Source: Pueribacillus sp041725775
GTDB lineage: Bacteria; Bacillota; Bacilli; Bacillales; UBA6769
DNA length: 30,747 bases
NCBI RefSeq assembly: GCF_041725775.1
Contig: NZ_JBEUEL010000032.1
Location: 1-30,747, forward strand
Direction of reading: 5' to 3'
Shown here: positions 7,995-15,261 of the stretch, piece after piece
How positions within the stretch are numbered: position 1 is the first letter of the stretch
How the letters are laid out: every line of letters begins with the position of its first letter
The notes under the pieces: model-generated
What the model saw: the letters and a program-made list of their open reading frames with translations, nothing else
Told to the model about the DNA's origin: nothing
The model's database searches: none
Position numbers and translations under genes: made by a program

Positions 7995-8087
7995 TATCGT
8001 TGAAAATTACATGTTGCGTATCACTTTTTTATAACAGCACTAGATTATATTTTTAAAAATCGAATAAACTAGTTTGGAGGAGACTGT

Positions 8088-8981
8088 TTGAGTCAAACGG
8101 TAAATGCTTATTTACAAATCACGTTGGCAATGGCAATAGTTGGTAGTTCAGTAGTGGCTGGGAAATTGATTGTATCAAGTTTTCCTGTTTTTTTAGCATC
8201 AGAGTTAAGGTTTGTAGTTGCAACAATTATTTTAATTCCCATCTTATTAATTAGAGAAAATCGTTTTCCATCTATAAAATTGAAAGATTTTATTATTCTT
8301 TTTATACAGGCATTAGCTGGAGTGTTTTTATTTAATATATTTATGCTTTATGGATTAAAATTTACGACAGCTATTAAAGCGGGAATTATTACTAGTACCC
8401 TTCCAGCTTTTGTAGGCGTTGCTTCTTATTTATTTTTGAAAGAAAAGTTGTCATTTAGAAAAATAGTAGGTATTATATTGGCTGTTTTAGGTGTATTATC
8501 AATTAATATTGTAGGTGGGGCATCCCAGAATATTAATTCATTGTACGGAAACTTTTTAATATTTGGAGCAGTAATCGGAGAAACACTTTTTATCACTTTA
8601 GGAAAGTATGTTTCTGATAGAATGTCTCCACTTACAATTTCAACAATGATGAGTGTTTTTGGAGTTATTATGTTTTTTCCCTTTGCGGTTTATGAAGCAA
8701 AACACTTTGATTTTTCATCTGTACATTTATTTGATTGGATGAATATTTTATATTTTGGAATCGTAGTAACTGTACTTGCTTTTCTGTTAATGTATGAGGG
8801 ATTATCAAAAATCCAAGCAAGTTCAGCAGGCGTATTTACAAGTGTTTTACCAGTTAGTGCAGTATTACTATCCTTTATCGTTTTAAAAGAGGCAATTTTA
8901 CTATCGCACATATTAGGTATTCTATTAGTAATTATATCAATTTTACTGATTTCAAAAGATACTTCAGTGAATAATACATAA
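8088..8981 (+). CDS. EamA/DMT-family transporter
   Basis: 297 residues with about ten hydrophobic segments arranged as two EamA repeats; the second repeat starts near residue 150 (LYGNFLIFGAVIGE). It starts at TTG, with TTTGGAGGAG placed 4-5 bases before it. Such permeases export or import small metabolites; the substrate cannot be inferred. Codon usage is more AT-rich than in the guaA-yeaC block, consistent with its place in the imported island. The second DMT gene of the window (25551-26477) is not closely similar. Confidence 0.85.
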   Translation: MSQTVNAYLQITLAMAIVGSSVVAGKLIVSSFPVFLASELRFVVATIILIPILLIRENRFPSIKLKDFIILFIQALAGVFLFNIFMLYGLKFTTAIKAGIITSTLPAFVGVASYLFLKEKLSFRKIVGIILAVLGVLSINIVGGASQNINSLYGNFLIFGAVIGETLFITLGKYVSDRMSPLTISTMMSVFGVIMFFPFAVYEAKHFDFSSVHLFDWMNILYFGIVVTVLAFLLMYEGLSKIQASSAGVFTSVLPVSAVLLSFIVLKEAILLSHILGILLVIISILLISKDTSVNNT

Positions 8982-9164
8982 AAGCAATTTACGATTTTTC
9001 AGTACCATCAAGAATTTTGTGTAAGTCAGTAGGGATCTTTCTAGAACTGTCAATATAATGTTGCTTAAGCAAGCTTATCAACTATATAAAAAAAGTTAAA
9101 AGTTCTTTCAAGAGCGAAGTGCATTACGAGTCCCTTTGACAGGTTCTTCGAATTTTTTAACATG

Positions 9165-9460
9165 TATTAACGTTGCTTATACCCTGAACATGTCTTGTAA
9201 ACACTTGCAAAACCACGAAGTTTTCATTCAGACCATTTCTCATTGATGCCTTAAACGGTTAGATAGACAATTTTCTCAGCAGCTTTAATGTCTGGCAAAC
9301 CGTTCATTAGTCTTAGTCTTTAGCGAATCTCTTTAACTGTTCGCTCTATCTAATTCGTCGTATAAATGACACTTCGAATCGAGAATGGATTTTTTAAAAA
9401 CGTAAGCAATACAGGCAGATCATTCTTCCAAGAGGACGCTTCTCTTGGATACTTCTATAC
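9165..9460 (-). pseudogene. IS256-family transposase C-terminal remnant
   Basis: The minus strand reads KYPREASSWKNDLPVLLTF, LKNPFSIRSVIYTTN-stop-IERTVKEIR, LMNGLPDIKAAEKIVYLTV and KLRGFASVY. This is the conserved C-terminal block of mutator-type (IS256) transposases (IRSVIYTTNxIE, EIRKRL, AAEKIVYL). At least four in-frame stops interrupt it, so it is dead. The flanking 8982-9164 has no recognisable feature. Confidence 0.85.
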
Positions 9461-9749
9461 TCGATGACATAATAAGTAGGGTTCTCATTTCTATGGGATG
9501 TGGACAATTCTGAGGATACCCTACCAATTTTTTTATTGAAGAGACCTTTACACAAAGTATTTTACGTAATCTTTAAGACATTCCAATAGAATCTCTATTA
9601 TTAGTATAGTAAAAATCAACAGAACAAGTCACAAAGAGATACGAGCTATTTTAGGAACAAATTGAGTAGCTTCATCCGTTTAGAAACGAGTGAAGATACA
9701 CAGATTAAATTATTTAAGACTAAATATCAAAGTGTGCCACGATCAATAG
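9461..9749. other. Degenerate stretch without a supported gene
   Basis: One frame stays open from about 9608 to 9760 but matches nothing I recognise. It may be decayed upstream sequence of the conjugative element whose tcpC fragment follows. Confidence 0.3.
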
Positions 9750-10535
9750 ATCAGTCCTAAAAACCCTATAAAGTTTACAGCGATTGATCAGCATACCGTT
9801 CATGAAAGAGAAATCATCGAAACCAAAATGATAGACACGAATGCGATCAAAAGTTTCACGAAAAATTTTGTGAAAGACTACTATACTTGGCAAAACGAAA
9901 AAGATTCCATTGAACAACGCGCGGAAAAGATAAATGACTACTTGACAGAAGAATTGCAAGCTTTAAATGTAGATACCGTAAGAAACGATATTTCGACCAG
10001 TTCCAGTGTAGGTAATATAAACATTTGGTCGGTATTACAGGGTGATGAAGATACCTATGCGGTTGTTTTTTCGGTAGAACAAAAAATCACAGAAGGTAAA
10101 AATAGCCAATGAATTCGTTCCACCTATCGAATTTTACTTCATCAAGATAAGTTAGGGAACTTGGTGATTATTCAAAATCCTACCTTATGGAGCATACCGA
10201 ATAGATCAGATTATGAACCACAACAACCTGAAAACAATGGAACAGTTGATTCTGATACGGTGCAAGAAGTGACAGAGTTTTTGGAGACATTTTTTACGTT
10301 TTATCCGACTGCCACAGATAAAGAACTTGCTTATTATGTGAAAAAAAATGCCTTACCACCGATCGGTAAGGATTATTTATTTTCAGAGCTTGTCCATCCA
10401 GTATTTCAGACAGTAGATCATCAAATAAAAGTATGGGTAACTGTTAAATATATTGACGAAGCGACAAAAGCCACACAGTTTTCACAATATATACTCACGT
10501 TAGAAAAAGATACAAATTGGATGGTTATTAAATAA
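9750..10535 (+). pseudogene. tcpC: Conjugative element protein TcpC (Tn916 Orf13-like), broken
   Basis: The reading frame gives FTAIDQHTVHE, SFTKNFVKDYYTWQNEKDSIE, YLTEELQALN, VFSVEQKITEG, then after an in-frame TGA at 10110-10112 RSTYRILLHQDKLGNLVI, GTVDSDTVQEVTEFLETFF and FYPTATDKELAYYVK, ending ILTLEKDTNWMVIK. This is the TcpC family of Tn916-like integrative conjugative elements, a bitopic membrane component of the mating channel. The N-terminal cytoplasmic and membrane part is lost: a TAG occurs in frame at 9747 and the sequence before it does not match. Apart from one nonsense codon, the last 235 residues are open, so decay is fairly recent. No other transfer genes remain next to it. 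Confidence 0.85.
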
Positions 10536-10578
10536 TAAATCAATATAGCTTCATTTAAAAATGACATGGTTTTAAATA

Positions 10579-12038
10579 ATATGTGTAATATTTTACTCGG
10601 GGATATTTCGGATATATTTTCCTAGCAAAAAAAGAGAAGGCACTCTATCATAAAATGTATGCTTTGCAGGCAAATACATTATGAAAAGAGGCCTTCTCGT
10701 GGAACATATTATACCAAGAATTTATGAATTATTAAAGGAAACAAACAACTTAATCGAATTTGAGGAACAACTTCAGATACTAATGCATGAAACCTTTTCT
10801 TCACTTGTTGGCGAAGTGTTCAGTCAAGTAAATCAAGTAATCAAAGAACAGAAACAAGATGAAAATTGGAAAGTAGAAAGAAATGATGAAAAAGGAATTC
10901 AGTTTATCTTTGGAGAAGTCCGTTATAACCGCACGCTTATGTACGATAAAAATGGCGATCCTAGATATCCTTTAGATGAGTGGTTGGGGTTTAGGAAACG
11001 TCAAAGGCATAGCCCACTAGTTGAGGTTAAAGTGGCAGAGTTGGCTAGTAAAAGTGATTATCGTGAATCAGCACGTATTTTAAAAGAGTGGACAGCGGTA
11101 GATCTAAGTCATACAACGGTTGGTAGTATTTTGAGACGTGTGGGAAAAACACAAGCAGATGCAGATAAGGAAATGGTTACAAGCATTTAGTTCGTATGAA
11201 TATTCATTGGAACATACACAAATTATTTCAAATAGTGATGGTGGTGCAGGATATTCCAGTGATAAGTTTAAGGAAGCTTATTCTCAGGCTGAACAACCTC
11301 TTATACATCAATTAGATGCTTATCATATCGGTCAAGCGTTAAATCGTACCTTTGGTTGGAAAAAGAATAAATATAAACAGACGGTCAAAAAAGCGATTAA
11401 ATCTTATAATATGGAAGAGTTTAAGTTATGGCTTGATACATATGAAAGCACATTGGAAGATGAGAAAAAGATTGAAAAAGTAAATGAGTTTCGTACATAT
11501 ATCCTAAACCATTGGGAGTTTGTTCGTGATTGGCGTGAAAGAATAGATCATTCACCAGAAGACGCAAGAAGGCTAGGAGCAATGGAATCCAATCAAAGAC
11601 ATATTTCTTTTCGCATGAAAAAAAGAGGCATGCATTGGAGTGAGGAAGGTGCTGAAGCAATGGTGAAGGTAAAACAAGGCATTTTGAATAGGACTCTTAG
11701 AGAAGTCTATTTAGCATCGCAAAAAAGAAGCAAAAGAAAACAATGTGCCATTAAGAAATCAATTCGTATGTCAGACATATTGCGTCAACAAACACGTCCC
11801 TCAATTGGTGCAAAACAGGGTACAATAAGTGTTAATGCAGCTCATTCATCTGCGATAGGAAGATTGTATAAGTTAATCAGTTAGTCACCTAGTCATTTGC
11901 GTTAGGTTCTTGCTTTTTAGAACGTAACGTAAATGACTAGGGTAGCAAGCGATAGCGCGGTAGCTGGAATAAGCGTACAAAAATAGAGTCCTGGAAATAT
12001 TGGTGTAATAACACGACCGAGAAAAACTTGACACATAC
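10579..12038 (+). mobile_element. ISLre2-family insertion sequence, internally deleted
   Basis: About 1.46 kb. The left tip ATATGTGTAATATTTTACTCGG and the inverted right tip GTATGTGTCAAGTTTTTCTCGG are imperfect inverted repeats, and the right tip is shared with the copy at 30671-30747, which fixes the end at 12038. It holds one transposase gene with an internal deletion. I see no convincing target-site duplication. A long-range inverted repeat GAGAAGGC (10634-10641) / GCCTTCTC (10691-10698) spans the transposase start region and may restrain its expression. Confidence 0.8.
10681..11884 (+). pseudogene. ISLre2 transposase (UPF0236), deleted and frameshifted
   Basis: The first part (about 165 residues from 10681) ends at GSILRRVGKTQADADKEMV. 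The second part resumes in another frame at LQAFSSYEYSLEHTQIISNS and continues to the normal C-terminus near 11884. Intact members have about 70 extra residues between these points, so a deletion of roughly 200 bases at about 11172 removed the segment and shifted the frame. Strong family motifs on the C-terminal side are SDGGAGYS, LDAYHIGQALNR, LGAMESNQRHISFRMKKRGMHWS and EAMVKVKQG. Not functional. Confidence 0.9.
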
Positions 12039-12054
12039 TCAAAATTGTTTTTCA

Positions 12055-12083
12055 TTGAAATTATCTATAGATAATGCTACAGT
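12055..12083 (+). promoter_or_regulatory. Candidate promoter of the erm leader transcript
   Basis: TTGAAA (12055-12060), 17-base spacer, TACAGT (12078-12083) with a TG extension two bases before the -10. It lies just outside the ISLre2 right tip and directs transcription to the leader peptide and erm. Two palindromes cover its spacer, -10 and start site. Confidence 0.6.
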
Positions 12084-12093
12084 ATATACTGTA
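12060..12093. promoter_or_regulatory. Two adjacent perfect 16-bp palindromes on the promoter
   Basis: ATTATCTATAGATAAT (12060-12075) and TACAGTATATACTGTA (12078-12093) are each perfect, different in sequence and separated by two bases. The first fills the promoter spacer; the second covers the -10 and the expected start. This geometry is that of repressor operators. No regulator gene is nearby, so the binding protein is unknown. Confidence 0.55.
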
Positions 12094-12124
12094 TTTATTA
12101 AACTAAGGAGGGTTGTTGAAAATT

Positions 12125-12154
12125 ATGAGTGGAATTATTATTTCCGTGCTTTGA
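12125..12154 (+). CDS. Leader peptide MSGIIISVL upstream of erm
   Basis: Nine codons and a TGA. AAGGAGGG lies 12 bases before the ATG; in-frame TTG codons at 12113 and 12116 are closer alternatives. Short translated leaders whose stalling by macrolides opens the methylase cistron are standard in erm genes. The hydrophobic IIISVL recalls the stalling segment of the ErmC leader, but this is only a resemblance. The stalling hypothesis depends on the terminators that follow. Confidence 0.6.
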   Translation: MSGIIISVL

Positions 12155-12179
12155 ACTGGTAATTTAATACGTTCGAAGG

Positions 12180-12351
12180 CTCTGTTTTCGCTTACAGAGT
12201 AAACGGGATAAGTCTGCTCATTTTTAACAATCTTCATTAAAATATTTTGTTAATAAAAGGAAAGACTGACTATTCAATCTTTCCTTTTATAATGTTTGAG
12301 TAATTGATTTAGCTTTTTAAACTAAAGAAAGCTTTTTTTGCTGTTTAGTTT
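12180..12351 (+). promoter_or_regulatory. Serial hairpins of the erm leader (attenuator-like)
   Basis: Three structured segments follow the leader peptide. CTCTGT/ACAGAG (12180-12199) has an 8-base loop. ATAAAAGGAAAGA/TCTTTCCTTTTAT (12253-12290) is a perfect 13-bp stem. Two mutually exclusive terminator-like stems overlap at 12311-12351: AGCTTT/AAAGCT followed by seven T in all, or AAACTAAA/TTTAGTTT followed by more T. The exclusivity of the last pair suggests switching. Transcription attenuation is known for the related ermK of B. licheniformis. Confidence 0.6.
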
Positions 12352-12411
12352 TTTAAATATGCACAATTTCTTTTTGTCTTACGCAATATAATTGATTCCG
12401 TTTACTGGAAG

Positions 12412-12440
12412 CCACAGACGCCTATGTCTGTGGTTTTTTT
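12412..12440 (+). terminator. Strong intrinsic terminator ahead of erm
   Basis: CCACAGAC-GCCTAT-GTCTGTGG followed by seven T, ending 45 bases before the erm start. With no gene between it and the leader peptide, it must be read through for erm to be expressed, or else mark an attenuation point. Confidence 0.85.
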
Positions 12441-12485
12441 GCGTTCAGAGCCGAAAAGTCAAATTAAGAAAGGAAAGCTTGAATA

Positions 12486-13343
12486 ATGACAAAAAGAAGG
12501 AAAAAGTGTCAAAACAGAAAATTTAGCAATGGAAATCCTCCCAACTTTAGCGGACAACATCTGATTCATAACAAAAGCTTGATAAAAGATATTGTAAACA
12601 TTGCTCACATTTCAGAGGGTGATCTTGTATTAGAATTGGGAGCTGGTAAAGGAGCAATTACTAACGTTTTAAGTAATCGAGCAAGAAAGGTTCTCGCTGT
12701 TGAATACGACCAAAAGTTTATAAAGAAATTACAACAACTTGAAATGAAAAACACAGTGATAATCCAGCAAGACATTTTAAAAATTTCGTTACCCCGAGAG
12801 CCTTTTGTAGTTGTTTCGAATATTCCATATGCCATTACAACACCGATTATGAAAATGCTTCTTAATAAACCTTCAAGCGGTGTTCAAAGGGGAGTTATTG
12901 TAATGGAAAAAGGAGCAGCCAAAAGATTCACGTCAAATTTTGTGAAAGATCCATATATAATTGCTTGGAGAATGTGGTTTGATATTCGGTATGTTAAAGG
13001 GATTTCAAGAAAGAATTTCTCTCCACCACCAAGAGTTGATTCCGCAATGATTACAATAAATAGAAAAGCTAAACCGATTGTACCGTATAATGATTATTTA
13101 ATCTTTTGGGGTTTGGTCGATTATGTGCTGAAAAATCCCCAATTGTCTATTGATTTAGCATTAAGAGGTGTATTTACACCACCTCAAATTAAGCATTTAA
13201 AAAGGGGTCTTCGAATAAAGAATGAGGTTACGGTTGCGAATTTATCAGAACAGCAATGGGGATTTATATTTGAAACAATGGAGAAACATGTTCCAAAAAT
13301 CAAATGGCCAAAGATAAAAAAAGCTAAGTTAAACCATTTTTGA
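12486..13343 (+). CDS. erm: 23S rRNA (adenine-N6) methyltransferase, Erm(D)/Erm(34)-like
   Basis: Dimethylates A2058 of 23S rRNA, giving resistance to macrolides, lincosamides and streptogramin B. The 285-residue protein has the Erm N-terminus with NFSGQHLIHN, SAM motif I LELGAGKGAIT near residue 53, the catalytic motif SNIPYAITTPIMK near residue 110 and the FSPPPRVDSAM block. The C-terminal lobe is in place and the basic tail is long, as in the Bacillus Erm(D)/(K)/(34) group. AAAGGAAAG lies about 10 bases before the ATG. It sits among remnants of a conjugative element in the island between guaA and pbuG, which explains its arrival. The exact erm class needs an identity comparison. Confidence 0.93.
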   Translation: MTKRRKKCQNRKFSNGNPPNFSGQHLIHNKSLIKDIVNIAHISEGDLVLELGAGKGAITNVLSNRARKVLAVEYDQKFIKKLQQLEMKNTVIIQQDILKISLPREPFVVVSNIPYAITTPIMKMLLNKPSSGVQRGVIVMEKGAAKRFTSNFVKDPYIIAWRMWFDIRYVKGISRKNFSPPPRVDSAMITINRKAKPIVPYNDYLIFWGLVDYVLKNPQLSIDLALRGVFTPPQIKHLKRGLRIKNEVTVANLSEQQWGFIFETMEKHVPKIKWPKIKKAKLNHF

Positions 13344-13385
13344 AGTTTTTTCTAAAAAGTTGACGGCTTCTAGGAGGTAGTCGTC

Positions 13386-13445
13386 ATGCAATATATTATT
13401 AGTCAACAGTGTTTGTTTTCTAACAAATATTTTCGTTTACCTTAG
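13386..13445 (+). CDS. Very short ORF with strong ribosome binding site
   Basis: 19 codons after CTAGGAGGT placed 7 bases before the ATG. It lies 42 bases past the erm stop and before a terminator. It could be a second leader-type peptide or chance. Not recognised. The rest of 13344-13665 contains only the terminator at 13497-13537. Confidence 0.25.
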   Translation: MQYIISQQCLFSNKYFRLP

Positions 13446-13496
13446 ACAAAACGCTTATATACGTATTTTTTTAGAGCATATAGAACGAATAATTAC

Positions 13497-13537
13497 AACA
13501 CATAAGCAGATTGAACAATCTATTTATGTGTTTTTTG
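13497..13537 (+). terminator. Terminator downstream of erm
   Basis: AACACATAA / TTTATGTGTT with an inner AGATTG/CAATCT pairing, followed by six T. It would end the erm transcript. Confidence 0.8.
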
Positions 13538-13665
13538 TTAATGAAAAAGATTTATAAGTTTTTTACTAAAAATGCAACAAACATCCCTTTCGCGTCGGGA
13601 CTAATTACAAAGGGAGACAAAAGAGCATCGCTCACTTCTCTTCATCACAAAAAGGGGTGAGAAAA

Positions 13666-14176
13666 ATGAGACCAACTTCTTTTCAAACTACCATAGAAAA
13701 CCAGTTTGATTACATTTGTAAGCGTGCGATAGAAGATGAACGGAAAGATTATCTCAAATATCTATCAAGAATTTCAAAACAAGAAGTTTCCTTCTCTAAT
13801 GCAGGAGAACATCTTGTCAATCAGTTTTCTACTATTGATTCCTACACAAAAACATACGCTAGCATATGCTATTGAACGCTATGCCAAGTTGGCCGGCATT
13901 CATCGTATCAGAATTCATGGATTACATCACTCTCATGCTTCGTTACTTATAAGTATGGGAGAAAACCCACTCATCATTAAAGACCGTTTAGGACATGAAG
14001 ACATCGAAACGACTTTAGGAACATACGGACATCTTTATCCTAATAGTAACTTTGAAGTGGCTAACAAACTAAATGGAATCATAACATTCAGGCAAGCAGA
14101 ACAAAACTATGATTCCTCACCGAAAAATCAATTCACTGTAGACTATTTAAGAAAGCAAAAACAAAAAGTGCAATAA
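13666..14176 (+). pseudogene. Deletion fusion of Tn916 Orf7 N-terminus and integrase C-terminus
   Basis: From the ATG at 13666 (after GGGGTGA) the protein matches the start of Tn916 Orf7, a sigma-factor-like regulator (SFQTTIENQFDYICKRA, YLSRISKQEVSFS) for about 60 residues. From about 13850, in another frame, the sequence is the end of a tyrosine recombinase: ERYAKLAGIHRIRIHGLHHS, ASLLISMGENPLIIKDRLGH and TTLGTYGHLYPNSN. A deletion therefore joined the two genes and removed most of the integrase. The HxxR catalytic arginine has become histidine (HGLHHS). The LGH histidine and the tyrosine remain. Neither protein can work. Confidence 0.85.
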
Positions 14177-14191
14177 AAGTGCAATGGAAAA

Positions 14192-14235
14192 TTAAAAAGA
14201 GCCAAAAACCCTTGATACACAAAGGTTTCTAGCTC
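14192..14235 (-). terminator. Terminator of guaA
   Basis: Minus-strand hairpin GAGC...GCTC with an inner AAACC/GGTTT arm and a T-rich tail, just past the guaA stop. It marks the right edge of the island, close to where an element using the guaA 3' end would have inserted. Confidence 0.7.
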
Positions 14236-14243
14236 TCCGACAA

Positions 14244-15194
14244 CTACTCCCACTCTATGGTCGCTGGTGGTTTTGTCGTAATATCATAAACGACACGATT
14301 GACATGAAGAACTTCTTTCACAATTCGCTCAGAAATTTTCTCCAAAACATCAAACGGGATTCGCGCCCAATTTGATGTCATTCCATCCGTTGAATGAACG
14401 GCACGTATGCCTACCGTATAATCATACGTCCGGGCTAAATCGGTCATGCCAACACTACGAATATTTGTAAGTACGGTAAAATATTGCCAAATCTTTCGTT
14501 CAAGTCCAGCATTTTTTATTTCTTCACGTAAAATCGCATCGGATTCACGTACAATTTCTAGCTTTTCTTCGGTAATATCCCCGATAATTCGGATTCCTAA
14601 ACCTGGACCAGGAAATGGTTGGCGCCATACGAGCTCTTCGGAAATGCCGAGTTCGAGACCAACTTGTCTCACTTCATCTTTGTACAATGTTTTTAAAGGT
14701 TCAAGTAATTTCAATTTCATTCGCTCTGGAAGTCCACCGACATTATGGTGTGACTTTACAAGCTTCGCATCACCTGCCCCACTTTCAACAACGTCAGCAT
14801 AAATCGTTCCTTGAGCTAAAAAATCAATGTTCTCAAGTTTATTCGCCTCTTCTTCAAACACGTAAATAAACTCATTCCCGATTATTTTCCGTTTTTCCTC
14901 CGGATCAGTTACACCACGAAGTTTATTTAAAAAGCGTGTTTGTGCATCAACTTTAATAATATTCATTTCAAGCTGTCCGTGAAATAGTTTCATGACACTG
15001 TCCGCTTCATTTTTACGAAGCAATCCATGGTCAACGAAAATACAAGTGAGTTGGTCACCAATCGCCTTATGAATTAAAGCTGCGGCTACGGATGAATCAA
15101 CGCCACCACTTAAAGCACAAATCACTTTCTTATCCCCGACTGTTTCACGTATATTTTTCAATTCAGTTTCAATAAATTGCCTAACATTACGCAT
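14244..15194 (-). CDS. guaA: GMP synthetase ATP-pyrophosphatase domain, without glutaminase domain
   Basis: 316 residues that align with the C-terminal 60% of Bacillus GuaA, starting at the linker before IRETVGDK. The ATP-pyrophosphatase loop ALSGGVDSSVAA is near residue 27. The XMP-binding and dimerisation parts follow (SHHNVGGLPE, RQPFPGPGLGIR, YDITTKPPATIEWE). The N-terminal class I amidotransferase domain of about 190 residues, with its Cys-His-Glu triad, is absent: only 63 bases separate this start from yebA. The start is well formed (GAGGTGG, then ATG) and a good promoter precedes it, so the short form looks deliberate rather than broken. The domain alone can use ammonia; archaea encode the two domains separately. 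The position beside yebA matches B. subtilis guaA. Confidence 0.92.
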   Translation of the reverse strand: MRNVRQFIETELKNIRETVGDKKVICALSGGVDSSVAAALIHKAIGDQLTCIFVDHGLLRKNEADSVMKLFHGQLEMNIIKVDAQTRFLNKLRGVTDPEEKRKIIGNEFIYVFEEEANKLENIDFLAQGTIYADVVESGAGDAKLVKSHHNVGGLPERMKLKLLEPLKTLYKDEVRQVGLELGISEELVWRQPFPGPGLGIRIIGDITEEKLEIVRESDAILREEIKNAGLERKIWQYFTVLTNIRSVGMTDLARTYDYTVGIRAVHSTDGMTSNWARIPFDVLEKISERIVKEVLHVNRVVYDITTKPPATIEWE

Positions 15195-15232
15195 TCATTC
15201 CACCTCTTCTACGATTCGTTCATAATGCGTTT

Positions 15233-15261
15233 ATTCTATCAATGGCTACAGATACGGTCAA
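15233..15261 (-). promoter_or_regulatory. Sigma-A promoter of the short guaA
   Basis: TTGACC (15256-15261) and TAGAAT (15233-15238) with a 17-base spacer on the minus strand. The -35 overlaps the yebA stop codon. Confidence 0.8.

Noticed and set aside
10570..12050. Target-site duplication flanking the ISLre2 element
   Set aside because: Bases outside the two tips do not match over 8-9 positions.
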